64,000 nucleotides of DNA from Halobacillus litoralis (GTDB lineage: Bacteria > Bacillota > Bacilli > Bacillales > Halobacillaceae). Below, in pieces: positions 14,819-24,571 of this stretch (position 1 is the stretch's first letter; every line of letters starts with the position of its first letter). The notes beneath the pieces were generated by a model. That model was not told the origin of the DNA, did no database searches, and saw only the letters and a program-made list of their open reading frames with translations. The stretch is taken from contig NZ_JAIVKN010000002.1 of assembly GCF_020524025.1 (NCBI RefSeq), positions 186,001-250,000 on the forward strand. Reading direction: 5' to 3'. Both the position numbers and the translations under genes were made by a program.

Positions 14819-16230
14819 CCTTTTTCCCCTAAGCGGTTCATATACAGAATGGCATCCACCGCATCCAGCATCTCATCTGTCTTCCCGATATGATAAAAAA
14901 TCACGTTCCCTGAAGGATCCTCATGACTTCTTCCAGCTCGACCGGCGATTTGGACAAGTGCCGCTTCATCAAACACGGCGTGACCGGCATCAATGACAAA
15001 CACATCAACGGACGGAAACGTTACCCCTCTTTCTAAAATCGTGGTTGTGACAAGCATTCTGTACTCTTTTTTACGAAAAGCTGCAATTTTTTCTGCACGA
15101 TCGGTATCTTCGGCATGAACAGCCTTTACGTCATACCCCTCCTCAAGTAGGAAGCGGGCAATTTCTTCCGCTTTTTTTATTGAGGGGAGGAAAAGCAGAA
15201 GCTGACGATGTGTGAGATTTTGTTCGGCGATAGACTTTAAAATCCGGGTGGGAAGTTCCCCTTTTTTCAAGGAACGATGGAGCGTGGGGGTGAGTTTTAA
15301 CTGCGGTACAGGAAGAGGATGGCCGTGAAAACGTCTGGGAATAAACGTAACCGGGAGTTTCTTATAGCGAATTTTGCGCTTCTGCTTTTTTCTTGGGGTA
15401 GCTGTGAGGTAAATAACCGCCGCTTCCGGTTTGGCAGCCCGTTGACTTACAAAATGAAGCGATGGGTCGTTATGAAAGGGAAAAGCGTCCACTTCATCAA
15501 TAATCATGACATCAAAAGCGTGGGCAAATCGGTACAACTGGTGGGTGGTTGCTAATAAAAATGGCGCATTCCCTCGTTTATCCGGACTGTCTCCATAAAG
15601 CGCCTGTACGCCAACTTGAGGAAAGGCCGTCTTCATACGGGGAAGAAGTTCGCGGACAACATCCGTCCGGGGCGTGGCAAGACAAATGCGTTTCCCTTGC
15701 TGCAAGGCTTTCGTAATCGCAGGAAAAAGCATCTCCGTTTTTCCCGCCCCGCATACAGCCCAGACTAAACGCTCACCCCCGCCTGATTGAACGAGAGTCA
15801 CCAGTTCATCCGCTGCCATCTCTTGAGCAGGTGTTAAGGTGCCTTCCCAAGCACATGGATGTGCAGGAGCAGGCCACTTTACATTGGAACTCCCAATATA
15901 AATAGGTTCACATGCCAACACCCGCCCCATTTGAATACAATAACGGCAGTAAGTGCAGTCTCTGCCGCAGGAGGCGTGAGGCATCGTCGCAAAAAAATGC
16001 GCCTGTTGATTGCCGCACCGGCGGCATCGGGGGCCAAAATAATGCCTTTCAAAACTATCCACCTTTGTCAAAACAGAAGTGGAAACAAGATGTGAAATCT
16101 GCTCTTCAGATAGTGGGATTTCATGTTTTAATAGGAGTTTTCCAGCGAGTTCGAAGTATTCATGTGGAGGACGGGATGTGGGGATCCAAGAGAGACGTTG
16201 AGGGAAATAGCTGCGAATGGACGATATCAT
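14815..16230 (-). CDS. comFA: ComFA, ATP-dependent DNA uptake helicase/translocase
   Basis: 471 residues, the size of B. subtilis ComFA. A four-cysteine zinc finger (CRRCGNQ...CTYCRYC, about 69-101) precedes a superfamily 2 helicase core. Walker A is VCGAGKTEM at about 158-166, the DEAD-box equivalent is IIDEVDAFPF at about 246, and TATPRKK is motif III. Motifs V and VI (TTTILERGVTFP, QIAGRAGRSHEDP) lie in the C-terminal half. It drives single-stranded DNA across the membrane during competence. The ATG at 16230 follows GGAAGGTGA. Confidence 0.95.
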   Translation of the reverse strand: MISSIRSYFPQRLSWIPTSRPPHEYFELAGKLLLKHEIPLSEEQISHLVSTSVLTKVDSFERHYFGPRCRRCGNQQAHFFATMPHASCGRDCTYCRYCIQMGRVLACEPIYIGSSNVKWPAPAHPCAWEGTLTPAQEMAADELVTLVQSGGGERLVWAVCGAGKTEMLFPAITKALQQGKRICLATPRTDVVRELLPRMKTAFPQVGVQALYGDSPDKRGNAPFLLATTHQLYRFAHAFDVMIIDEVDAFPFHNDPSLHFVSQRAAKPEAAVIYLTATPRKKQKRKIRYKKLPVTFIPRRFHGHPLPVPQLKLTPTLHRSLKKGELPTRILKSIAEQNLTHRQLLLFLPSIKKAEEIARFLLEEGYDVKAVHAEDTDRAEKIAAFRKKEYRMLVTTTILERGVTFPSVDVFVIDAGHAVFDEAALVQIAGRAGRSHEDPSGNVIFYHIGKTDEMLDAVDAILYMNRLGEKG

Positions 16231-16256
16231 TAATTCACCTTCCTAAAGGATAAAAT

Positions 16257-16288
16257 GGAGCCTGCTTGAGTCTCACAAGCAGGCTCTC
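16257..16288 (-). terminator. Terminator of degV
   Basis: GAGCCTGCTTG pairs with CAAGCAGGCTC over a 7-base loop, 5 bases beyond the degV stop. The following T-run is short, so some read-through into comFA is possible. Confidence 0.7.
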
Positions 16289-16293
16289 ATAGA

Positions 16294-17139
16294 TCAGGAC
16301 TGGCGGTACCAGCCAAGCCCAAGGGCTCCTTCACCAAGGTGGGTGCCGATGACGGGTCCAAAATAGCTGAGGACTACGTCTACATTGCTGTACTTTTGTT
16401 CAATTTCTTTTTTCAATTCCTTCGCTTCTTCCGGTCGGTTGGCGTGAATAAGCGTAGCTTTGTATGTTCCCTCTTCTTCGATCGATTCCTCAAACAGGGA
16501 TAAGATACGCTTAATCGCCTTTTTCCGCGTCCGGATTTTCTCAAAAGGTACGATTTTTGTATCCACAAAGTGAAGCACAGGCTTAACCTGAAGCAGACTT
16601 CCTACAAATGCCTGGGCTCCGTTTAAACGGCCGCCGCGCTGCAGATGGGAAAGGTCATCGACCATAAAGTAGGCCTGCATTGTTTTTTTCATTTCATTTA
16701 ATCGGCTGATAATCTGCTCAGGGGTAGCCCCGTTGTCGGCCATGTCGGCTGCTTCAAGCGCATAAAAGCCCTGCATATGACAGCTGATTTCTGAATCAAA
16801 GACGTGAACGTCAATGTCATCCACCATCTCACCGGCTGTCATCATCGCCTGGTAGGTTCCAGATATCCCGCTTGAAAGGTGGATCGACACAACAGCATCA
16901 TAGTCTTCAGCAAGTTCTTCCAACTTCTGTGTCATCATACCAATGGACGGCTGAGAAGTTTTTGGAAGCTCTCCACCTTCTTTCACCATGTCATAAAAAT
17001 CTTCAGCATGAATATCGACTTCTTCCTGATAAGACTCATGACCAAAGATGACGTTCAACGGAACCATATGTATTTGGTTGGCTTTTCTGAGGTTTCTCGG
17101 AAGGTAAGCCGTACTGTCCGTGATTACCGCTGTTTTCAT
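16294..17139 (-). CDS. degV: DegV family fatty-acid-binding protein
   Basis: 281 residues, exactly the B. subtilis DegV length. It begins MKTAVITDSTAYLP and has the DegV pattern SQPSIGMM, SSGISGTYQ and HFVDTKIVPFEKIRTRKKA. DegV proteins bind a single fatty acid and, as FakB-type subunits, can present it to the FakA kinase; no FakA gene is in the window. I chose the ATG at 17139, 9 bases after AAGGAG; the frame opens three codons earlier at a TTG. It is a single gene with its own terminator. Confidence 0.9.
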   Translation of the reverse strand: MKTAVITDSTAYLPRNLRKANQIHMVPLNVIFGHESYQEEVDIHAEDFYDMVKEGGELPKTSQPSIGMMTQKLEELAEDYDAVVSIHLSSGISGTYQAMMTAGEMVDDIDVHVFDSEISCHMQGFYALEAADMADNGATPEQIISRLNEMKKTMQAYFMVDDLSHLQRGGRLNGAQAFVGSLLQVKPVLHFVDTKIVPFEKIRTRKKAIKRILSLFEESIEEEGTYKATLIHANRPEEAKELKKEIEQKYSNVDVVLSYFGPVIGTHLGEGALGLGWYRQS

Positions 17140-17469
17140 CCAATCCAACTCCTTATTATCAAGTTCTTTCTATCTCATATATGTAGAATTCATTTTAATA
17201 GTCTCCCTTTTATTTTACATGAACCTCCCCAACATTGCACCAATAAACTGGAAACAGCATTCCCCTAAGAGGAGGGCATCTGCACCATTCTGAAGTAAAT
17301 CCTTATTAAAATCTAGAAATCTACTTACACGAAATTCCATTTCATGGTGGAAGAGTCTAATGAAATAAAGAGAGACTGCTAATTTTTTCAGACGTTAAAT
17401 CGGAAATAAAAAAGCTGCCCAGGGTGGAATTTAATTCTCCCCGGACAGCCTGGATCTGTAAGATTATGA
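17140..17469. other. Intergenic region between degV and degU
   Basis: About 330 bases: the degV leader at the left, AT-rich sequence without a recognisable gene, and the degU terminator at 17409-17452. Confidence 0.6.
17409..17452 (-). terminator. Terminator of degS-degU
   Basis: Minus strand AGGCTGTCC...GGGCAGCTT hairpin with an internal GGGGAGAA/TTCCACCC extension, followed by six T. Confidence 0.8.
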
Positions 17470-18147
17470 TTAAATGACTTCAACCCAGCCGTTTTTAATA
17501 GCTGTTACAACCGCTTGTGTACGATCATTGACATTCATTTTCTGAAGAATGTTACTCACATGGTTTTTCACGGTTTTCTCACTGATATATAAAGCTTCCG
17601 CTACTCCACGGTTGCTGTTTCCGTCCGCCAACAGTTGCAGCACTTCGCACTCGCGTCGAGTTAGAAGGTGGAGTGGTTTACGATATTCAATGGTACGGTA
17701 GCTGCTGCTGCCTTTGCTTTCCGCTAAACGGCGGTATTCTGCTACCAGGTTATGCGTGACTTTCGGGTGAAGGTAAGAGCCGCCAGCACCTACAACTTTT
17801 ATCGCATCAATCAGCGCATCTGAATCCATTTCTTTTAGAAGATAGCCTTGCGCGCCTGTTTTCAGGGCGTGGGTGACATAGTTTTCATCATCGTGGATAG
17901 AAAGAATGATTACTTTCATTTCTGGAAAGCGTTTTGTAATCTCTGCTGTCGCTTCAACGCCATTCATGCTTGGCATATTGATATCCATGAGAACGACATC
18001 TGGTAAATGCTGCTCGATGATTTCAAGAGCTGTATCTCCGTCATCTCCTTCAGCTACCACTTCAAAGCTGGATTCAAAATCTAAAATTCGTTTTACGCCT
18101 TCACGGAATAATTTATGGTCATCAATCAGGACTATTCTGGTCGTCAT
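17470..18147 (-). CDS. degU: Response regulator DegU
   Basis: 225 residues, NarL/FixJ type. The receiver domain (about 1-120) has acidic pair DD at 9-10, the phosphoacceptor Asp at about 55 in [10 protein letters not shown], and a conserved Lys in GYLLKEMD. The C-terminal LuxR-type HTH (about 155-220) has [20 protein letters not shown] and [16 protein letters not shown]. DegU integrates motility, competence and degradative enzyme secretion; secreted amylase and protease genes in this window are plausible targets. The second ATG (18147) has better spacing from AGGAGG than the first (18153). It lies downstream of degS with a 171-base gap. Confidence 0.95.
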   Translation of the reverse strand: MTTRIVLIDDHKLFREGVKRILDFESSFEVVAEGDDGDTALEIIEQHLPDVVLMDINMPSMNGVEATAEITKRFPEMKVIILSIHDDENYVTHALKTGAQGYLLKEMDSDALIDAIKVVGAGGSYLHPKVTHNLVAEYRRLAESKGSSSYRTIEYRKPLHLLTRRECEVLQLLADGNSNRGVAEALYISEKTVKNHVSNILQKMNVNDRTQAVVTAIKNGWVEVI

Positions 18148-18318
18148 GGTCATTTCCTCCTGTTTCTCTTACATAGAATGGTTTTTAAATCCCCTAACCT
18201 ATTCTTTTTCTATCTCTCTTTTTTTGTCTATCTCTTGTTTTTATTTTGTAGATTTACCCTAATCCTAACCTCTATTATAAACGATTCACGTCCAATTACA
18301 TAGTTTTTCATTTAAATA

Positions 18319-19458
18319 TCAATTTATTGGAAGATGGATTGTGACAATGGTCCCTTCACCGATACTTGAATCGATGTTTAATTCCCCATCCAGCATATCG
18401 ACTCGTTCTCTCATCCCCATTAATCCAAAAGACTTATCTTTTTTCTTAGAAGGATCAAACCCCCGTCCGTCATCTTTTACAATGATGGAGACTGCACTGG
18501 GTTTCATTTCTACCTTCACTTTAATAATGGAGGCTTCGGCATGCTTTACTGCATTTTGAACAGATTCCTGAATTAACCGGAAAAGGGCGACTTCATACTT
18601 AGACTCTAACCGGCGTTCTGTGCCGAAAGATGTAAACGTGATCTGCATGCTTTCGTTGTACTCCTCCACCGTTGCCAGGTATTTTTTTAATGTCGGGATT
18701 AAGCCAAGGTCATCAAGGGCCATCGGACGTAAATCATAAATAATCTTTCTCACTTCATAAAGAGCCGAACGGACAAGGGACCGGACACTTTTCACTTCCT
18801 CCATCGCCTCATCAATCCCTCGTTCGCGGTATGTACGCTCAACTAAATCTGAACGCAGCATCACGTTGGCCAGCATCTGCGCTGGTCCATCGTGTATTTC
18901 TCTCGACAGACGACGGCGTTCTTCTTCCTGAGCTTCAATGATCTGCAGACCGAACTGCTGTTTTTCCTTAGCATTCTCCAGAGCATCACTGACATGCTTA
19001 AAGTCCTTCGTCAAATAGTTCAGGACGACGGAAATCTTCCCACCTAAGGCTTCTGCCCGGCTGATGGTTTCCTCAAGGGTACGTAAGCGTCGTTCGATGT
19101 CGTCTCTCCGCTCTCGAAGCTGTTTCTCTTTTTCACGTTTCATCGACAAATCCATTTGTAGACCGTGCGTTTGTTCATACACTTTACGGATTTCATCTTC
19201 TGAATATTTCTGGAACTGTTTACTCACTTCTGATAAGCGCATACGTGAAAAACGGACTTTCTGCTCAAGCTTATCCCCTTCATCAATCAGAGTAAGTACC
19301 TGATGCTTCGTCTCTGTCAATTCTTTATTCAACTTCTCAAATTCGTTGCGGGATTCCTCGCCAATTTGAAAGATCTCATCTTTACTATTGGTAACCGTAT
19401 CGACCATTTCCTGAATGATATGGTCAAGGGCTAAATCCCCAGTCTTTTGTTCACTCAT
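18319..19458 (-). CDS. degS: Cytoplasmic sensor histidine kinase DegS
   Basis: 379 residues without membrane segments, as expected for DegS. An N-terminal sensor/coiled-coil half (about 1-175, with KEKQLRERRDDIERRLRT) is followed by the HisKA_3 motif RRRLSREIHDGPAQMLANV with the phosphoacceptor His near residue 190, and a HATPase domain (ESVQNAVKHAEAS, VKDDGRGFDPS, GLMGMRERVDML). It phosphorylates DegU. I chose the ATG at 19458, 7 bases after GGAGGG. It is divergent from yvyE. Confidence 0.95.
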   Translation of the reverse strand: MSEQKTGDLALDHIIQEMVDTVTNSKDEIFQIGEESRNEFEKLNKELTETKHQVLTLIDEGDKLEQKVRFSRMRLSEVSKQFQKYSEDEIRKVYEQTHGLQMDLSMKREKEKQLRERRDDIERRLRTLEETISRAEALGGKISVVLNYLTKDFKHVSDALENAKEKQQFGLQIIEAQEEERRRLSREIHDGPAQMLANVMLRSDLVERTYRERGIDEAMEEVKSVRSLVRSALYEVRKIIYDLRPMALDDLGLIPTLKKYLATVEEYNESMQITFTSFGTERRLESKYEVALFRLIQESVQNAVKHAEASIIKVKVEMKPSAVSIIVKDDGRGFDPSKKKDKSFGLMGMRERVDMLDGELNIDSSIGEGTIVTIHLPIN

Positions 19459-19614
19459 CAAAAGTCCCTCCATCAATATTCACATATTCATTCGTATGGC
19501 CCATATCTATTTATGGGGGTATTGTCCTTTTTTTGTAGAATAATGAACGCTTTTTATACATTTGCTGATTTTTTGGAGCATCGATATAATGAAAACTTAG
19601 GAGGTTTTCACGCG

Positions 19615-20256
19615 ATGTTAGAAAGCTATTATACAGTAAAACCAGAAGGATCAGAAGAAGTGACGATACAGAAATCCCGCTTTATCGGGTATGTGAGACG
19701 ATGTGAAACAGAAGAGGAAGCTCAGGCATTTATTCAGGAGATTAAGAAGAAGCACCATGATGCTACACATAATTGTTCAGCTTATATGATTGGTGAACAT
19801 GATCTGATACAAAAAGCCAATGATGACGGGGAACCAAGCGGAACTGCTGGTGTTCCTATGCTGGAAGTCTTAAAAAAGAGAGGCCTTAAAGATACGGCTG
19901 TTGTCGTTACCCGTTACTTTGGAGGTATTAAACTAGGAGCCGGCGGATTGATCCGTGCCTATGGGTCAACTACGTCTACAGCCATTGACGCGACGGGTAT
20001 TGTAAAGCGGCAGTTGATGAAAGAAATGAAGGTGAAAATAGAATATCACCTGCTTGGAAAAGTGGAAAATGAAGTCCGAAACTCAAAGTATGCACTTGAG
20101 ACGGTTAATTACCTTGAAAATGTGGAACTAATAGTATATGTAGAAAGTGGACAAGAAGAGGAATTCGAAAACTGGATGATTGATCTGACAAGTAATCAGG
20201 CCAGCATCATCAGAGGGGATTCCTCCTACGTAGAATTTGACGTCACAGCTGAGTAA
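19615..20256 (+). CDS. yvyE: YvyE/YigZ (IMPACT/UPF0029) family protein
   Basis: 213 residues. The N-terminal UPF0029 domain has SRFIGYVRRCETEEEAQAFI, HHDATHNCSAY, DDGEPSGTAGVPMLEVL and VTRYFGGIKLGAGGLIRAYG; the C-terminal part is the small DUF1949-type domain. IMPACT-family proteins are linked to translation regulation, but the bacterial role is unsettled. The ATG at 19615 follows AGGAGGTTTTCACGCG; the frame extends 56 codons upstream into the degS promoter region and was trimmed. It lies 15 bases before tagV, as in B. subtilis. Confidence 0.92.
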   Translation: MLESYYTVKPEGSEEVTIQKSRFIGYVRRCETEEEAQAFIQEIKKKHHDATHNCSAYMIGEHDLIQKANDDGEPSGTAGVPMLEVLKKRGLKDTAVVVTRYFGGIKLGAGGLIRAYGSTTSTAIDATGIVKRQLMKEMKVKIEYHLLGKVENEVRNSKYALETVNYLENVELIVYVESGQEEEFENWMIDLTSNQASIIRGDSSYVEFDVTAE

Positions 20257-20271
20257 AGGAGCTTTCTTTTC

Positions 20272-21309
20272 ATGAAGCGCAGAAAACGCACCCTTTTTAT
20301 CTGGACCTTCTTATTTATCCTCCTCATAGGAATCGGCGCTGCTGCTGGATACGCAGTCTACCTTACGGACCAAGTAAGACAAACCGCTTCTGAATCAATG
20401 AAAGAACTGGATCGTGGAGAAGTTTCCAATAAGCGGGTGGAAGAAGTGAATCCCGCAAAGGATCATACATCGGTTTTGTTTATCGGAATTGACGACAGCG
20501 ATAAACGCTCAGGTCAGGAAGATGCCCCTTCCAGGTCGGATGCTCTTGTTTTAGCGACGTTCAATCAAGATGAAAAGTCGATTAAGATGCTGAACATTCC
20601 ACGAGATTCACTCACGTACATTCCTGAAGTGGGCTATGAAGATAAAATTGCTCACGCCCATGCTTTTGGGGGTATTGATGCCACGGTGGCCACTGTTGAA
20701 CGGATGCTCGATGTTCCTGTAGATTATTATGTCCGACTTAACTTCAATTCATTTGTGGAAGTAGTGGATTCCATCGGTGGGATTACTTACGACGTTCCTT
20801 TTGATATTACGGAGCAGGACAGTTCAGATCAAAACGGCGCCATTGAGTTAAAGGAAGGCACTCAGACAATAAATGGGGAAGAAGCCTTAGCGCTTGCGAG
20901 GACTAGAAAATATGACAGTGACTTAGCCAGAGGCGAGCGGCAGATGAAGCTCATTCAACAGATTTTCAAGGAAACCATGTCCGCTAAAGGACTGAGCAAC
21001 TTTGATGAAGTGCTGAATTCTGTAAACAACAATATGAAAACAAACCTTGCGTTTAGTGAAATGATTACATTTAAAGATTACTTCCTTCAGAAAGATGGGT
21101 TTACATTTGATAAGATGCAGCTTAAGGGGGAAGGCGGCTTTACAGGTCACGGATGGTACTACCAGGTAAACGAAGAGGCGTTAGCTTCCACGACAAATGA
21201 ATTAAAAGAACACTTGGGATTATCTAATCCTCTTGTAAAAGATGAAGACGCAGAGGAAGAAAATGTGGATTCGTTTTCCGAAGGGGACGATGAGGATCAG
21301 TCCATGTAG
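20272..21309 (+). CDS. tagV: LytR-CpsA-Psr family wall polymer ligase (TagV-like)
   Basis: 345 residues. A short cytoplasmic basic stretch (MKRRKRTLF) and one membrane helix (about 9-30) precede the extracellular LCP domain (about 65-290), with VLFIGIDDSDKR, SRSDALVLATF, MLNIPRDSLTYIP and the arginine-rich ALALARTRKYDSDLARGERQ. LCP enzymes transfer teichoic acid or other anionic polymers from undecaprenyl carriers to peptidoglycan. Placement between yvyE and tagO matches B. subtilis yvhJ/tagV. The tail is very acidic (DEDAEEENVDSFSEGDDEDQ), a halophile trait. A terminator follows at 21313. Confidence 0.9.
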   Translation: MKRRKRTLFIWTFLFILLIGIGAAAGYAVYLTDQVRQTASESMKELDRGEVSNKRVEEVNPAKDHTSVLFIGIDDSDKRSGQEDAPSRSDALVLATFNQDEKSIKMLNIPRDSLTYIPEVGYEDKIAHAHAFGGIDATVATVERMLDVPVDYYVRLNFNSFVEVVDSIGGITYDVPFDITEQDSSDQNGAIELKEGTQTINGEEALALARTRKYDSDLARGERQMKLIQQIFKETMSAKGLSNFDEVLNSVNNNMKTNLAFSEMITFKDYFLQKDGFTFDKMQLKGEGGFTGHGWYYQVNEEALASTTNELKEHLGLSNPLVKDEDAEEENVDSFSEGDDEDQSM

Positions 21310-21312
21310 CAT

Positions 21313-21345
21313 ACAGGAGCTCCCTGCACGGGAGTTCCTTTTTTG
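21313..21345 (+). terminator. Terminator of yvyE-tagV
   Basis: AGGAGCTCCC pairs with GGGAGTTCCT over TGCAC, followed by six T. Confidence 0.8.
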
Positions 21346-21445
21346 TTTTTCAGAAATATCATCCCTGCACCATGCATGCAATTCCAGTATGGTGGATGAA
21401 ACAACAGGCTCTACGAGGTAAGCCTAAGCGTTGTTTAAGCACAAA

Positions 21446-21480
21446 AGAAGCTTCTCCAACATTGGAGAAGCTTCTTTTTA
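21446..21480 (-). terminator. Terminator of tagO (both directions possible)
   Basis: AGAAGCTTCTCCAA pairs with TTGGAGAAGCTTCT around CA, T-rich on the right and A-rich on the left. It directly abuts the tagO stop. Confidence 0.8.
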
Positions 21481-22524
21481 TCGTCTGGTTCGATTCGCTT
21501 TTATCATATTCAAGATCGGTTTGTAATCTTTTCCAATCAAGCCGGTAATTTCAACAATCAATTCAATCATAAGAGCCAATAGTGCAATCACCATGACGGC
21601 TCCATACATTGTGGCTTGAGAGAAAATGACAGCTGCTAAGCTAAACAAAGCACTGACAGCGTATATCATCAGAACGGATTCAGGATGACTGTAGCCTAAA
21701 TTTAACAGGCAGTGATGCAGGTGTGATTTATCTGGAGCTGATAACGGTTTACGCTGGATCACCCGGCGGACGATTGCAAAAAGCGTGTCCGAGATTGGCA
21801 CACCAAGAATAATAACTGGTATGACAAAAGAAAACAGCGTAACGTTTTTAAAACCAAGCAGAGATAACACACTAATCATAAACCCTAAAAATAACGCGCC
21901 TGTATCTCCCATGAAAATCTTAGCTGGGTAAAAATTGTAGACGAGAAAACCGAGGGTACTGCCTAACATCATTAATCCTGCAAAGACAACGAAAACGTTC
22001 CCCATCGTAATGGCCATCCCCGATATTGTTAACAGAGCGATTGCAGAAACACCGGCTGCTAAGCCATCCAGACCGTCGATAAGATTGATGGCATTGGTAA
22101 TCGCAACAATCCATAAAACGGTAATAGGAATACTCAGGTACCCTAATTCCAATTCGCCGCCAAAAGGAAGGTTTATGAAGCTGACCTGGACACCACCAAT
22201 AACCACGATAGCGGCAGCCAGTAACTGCCCCGCCAGTTTAACTTTTGCAGAGAGCTCCCTTAAATCATCCAGAACTCCTGTCAAAATAATGACTGTAGCA
22301 CCTAATAAGACAGGCCAGGTGTATTCACTTTCCGGAAAAAAGAAAAGAATCCCCAGGGCAAAACTTAGATATATCGCTAATCCGCCTAACCGCGGCATAA
22401 CATTTTTGTGCACTTTACGATGATTCGGTTGATCCGTAGCACCGATTTTTATCGCTATTTTCTTGACCAGGGGTGTAACGAGTATTGATGTGATCAAACA
22501 AAACAGCAAGGCCTTGTACTCCAT
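21478..22524 (-). CDS. tagO: Undecaprenyl-phosphate GlcNAc-1-phosphate transferase TagO
   Basis: 348 residues with about ten membrane helices. MraY/WecA family motifs are present: VHKNVMPRLGGLAI, the Asp pair in GVLDDLRELS, NAINLIDGLDGLAAG and MGDTGALFLGF, plus the HLHHCLLNLG loop late in the protein. TagO commits the lipid carrier to teichoic (and other secondary wall polymer) synthesis at the cytoplasmic face. It is convergent with tagV, the enzyme class that attaches the finished polymer, in the order found in B. subtilis. The ATG follows GAGGAGGGT. Confidence 0.95.
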   Translation of the reverse strand: MEYKALLFCLITSILVTPLVKKIAIKIGATDQPNHRKVHKNVMPRLGGLAIYLSFALGILFFFPESEYTWPVLLGATVIILTGVLDDLRELSAKVKLAGQLLAAAIVVIGGVQVSFINLPFGGELELGYLSIPITVLWIVAITNAINLIDGLDGLAAGVSAIALLTISGMAITMGNVFVVFAGLMMLGSTLGFLVYNFYPAKIFMGDTGALFLGFMISVLSLLGFKNVTLFSFVIPVIILGVPISDTLFAIVRRVIQRKPLSAPDKSHLHHCLLNLGYSHPESVLMIYAVSALFSLAAVIFSQATMYGAVMVIALLALMIELIVEITGLIGKDYKPILNMIKANRTRR

Positions 22525-22913
22525 AAAGACCCTCCTCAGGTTTATTATATCCTCTCTGACACAGTTGTAAGCTGATCTATAATTTCCAATTTAATGTGCA
22601 TACTTTCTATATAACCGAGAAAATTATATCACAAGTATGCGGGGGAAGATGTAACGATTTCTTTAAAATTTAATTAGCCTTTTTTTTCACCTATCAAACA
22701 TATATGTGTAAATTATTTCAAATTCCAACTGAACAGGAGAATCTACAGGATAAAAACGCAAAAAACGACGGCAATCTTTCCATTCACAATCCCTTTATTC
22801 GCATGGGTTTATTTTCATAATTTTCCGCGAAATACATTATTATTTACACACCCATTCATGTTGAATAAAATAGGGAAGTTATCTTGACTACATCTAGGAG
22901 GACTCATTCGTTT
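22525..22913. other. Divergent intergenic region tagO / amino acid permease
   Basis: About 390 AT-rich bases holding the promoters of both flanking genes. I see no hairpin, repeat or small gene that I would defend. Confidence 0.5.
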
Positions 22914-24374
22914 ATGGCAAACAGAGAACGAAAGAAATTAGAAAAGTCCCTGAAGCCACACTGGGTTTGGGCTATTGCATTTGGATCAGCTATCGGCTGG
23001 GGGGCATTCGTACTGCCAACAGACTGGATTGGTCAGGCAGGACCGATTGGTGTTGTCATCGGTCTATTATTAGGTGCGGCACTTATGATGATTATTGGTG
23101 TCAGCTATGGATTTCTTATTGAAAAATTCCCGGTGACAGGCGGTGAGTTTGCTTACGCTTATATAGGGTTCGGGCGGCAATTCGCCTTTATAGCGGGTTG
23201 GTTTTTAACTCTCGGATATATTTGTATTGTTGCTCTAAACGCTTCCGCTCTTGCTTTATTAGCTAAGTTTCTATTTCCAGACCTTGTACGAACGGGAAAT
23301 ATGTACACAGTAGCCGGTTATGATGTATCTATCATACAAATAGCTATTGCCAGTCTTGCTTTGGTTTTATTTGCATTATTAAATATTCGCGGAGCCAGCT
23401 TCTCCGGACAAACGCAATTCATCTTCAGCTTAATACTCATCGCTGGTATTGCACTGCTTGGTATTGGTGCACTTTTTGCAGATGGACCAAGCCTGACAAA
23501 TATTACACCAGCTTTCACACCGGATCAGACAGCTTTAGCTTCTATATTAACAATATTAGCGATTGCTCCATTTGCCTATGTAGGGTTTGACAACATCCCT
23601 CAGGCGGCAGAGGAGTTTGAATTTGAACCGAAACGAGCTTTTGGTTTAATCATATGGTCATTACTAGCAGCTGGTCTTGCCTACAGTGCAATGATCTTTA
23701 TCACCGCGAGCACAATGCCTTGGCAGGAGCTCCTGGGACAGATCCAACAGACACAGTCCGTATGGGGAACAGGCGATGCTATTGAGAGTTACCTCGGCCG
23801 TGCCGGAGTGTTTATCATAGCCGTAGCGGTATGTATGGGGATTTTCACAGGCTTGAACGGTTTTTATATATCCTCAAGCCGCTTAACATTTGCTATGGGA
23901 AGAGCGAAAATTCTTCCTTCCATATTCCAGAAATTACATTCTAAATACCGGACGCCTTATGTAGGGATTTTGTTCACCATGGCTATCTGTCTGATCGCCC
24001 CTTGGTTTGGCCGGCAGGCACTTCTATGGGTTGTTGATATGTCATCCACTGGTGTAGCCATTGCCTACTTCTTCTGTACGGCAACAGCGTATAAGTTCTT
24101 CCGCTGGTCAGAATCCCAGCCTTCCAAGACGCATACAGCAACAGTGGCGCCCGGCAGAAAATTATTATCCTTAATTGGAATGATCAGCTCTCTTGGATTT
24201 TTAGTGCTGCTTTTATTCCCCTGGTCACCTGCTTCTCTTGGAAAAGAGTCTTACATCGCGCTTGTGATCTGGATTTTAATCGGCGTCCTTTTCTACCTTT
24301 TCAATTCGAAGCGCTACAACAGCATCGACCGTAAAGAAATGAATTATTTAATTTTAGAAAAAGAAGAAATATAA
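22914..24374 (+). CDS. APC superfamily amino acid permease
   Basis: 486 residues, about twelve membrane helices. The N-terminal helix pattern (AIAFGSAIGWGAFVLPTDWI) with the Gly-rich unwound helix 1 and the VTGGEFAYAYIGFGR loop are typical of amino acid-polyamine-organocation permeases. Substrate cannot be read from sequence. I chose ATG 22914 (MANRERKKLE); AGGAGG is 12 bases upstream, a little long, and a TTG at 22884 is the alternative. Single gene with its own terminator. Confidence 0.85.
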   Translation: MANRERKKLEKSLKPHWVWAIAFGSAIGWGAFVLPTDWIGQAGPIGVVIGLLLGAALMMIIGVSYGFLIEKFPVTGGEFAYAYIGFGRQFAFIAGWFLTLGYICIVALNASALALLAKFLFPDLVRTGNMYTVAGYDVSIIQIAIASLALVLFALLNIRGASFSGQTQFIFSLILIAGIALLGIGALFADGPSLTNITPAFTPDQTALASILTILAIAPFAYVGFDNIPQAAEEFEFEPKRAFGLIIWSLLAAGLAYSAMIFITASTMPWQELLGQIQQTQSVWGTGDAIESYLGRAGVFIIAVAVCMGIFTGLNGFYISSSRLTFAMGRAKILPSIFQKLHSKYRTPYVGILFTMAICLIAPWFGRQALLWVVDMSSTGVAIAYFFCTATAYKFFRWSESQPSKTHTATVAPGRKLLSLIGMISSLGFLVLLLFPWSPASLGKESYIALVIWILIGVLFYLFNSKRYNSIDRKEMNYLILEKEEI

Positions 24375-24378
24375 ATGA

Positions 24379-24411
24379 AAAAATCCCCGCCTTCCAGCGG
24401 GGATTTTTTCA
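24379..24411 (+). terminator. Terminator of the permease gene
   Basis: AAATCCCCGC pairs with GCGGGGATTT over a 6-base loop, followed by TTTTC. Confidence 0.85.
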
Positions 24412-24571
24412 TTTCCAGTCATATTCAGCCTGATTCTGACTATTTATCAGGCAGATCGACTAAATATGACAAAGCCTTTACAATTAATCTAGCAGAATAA
24501 TTTTACCTTTTCGATCCTTTTTTATGTGGTAGAATATTGATTTGAGAGGTTAGAAAATTGAGGTGTTAGAA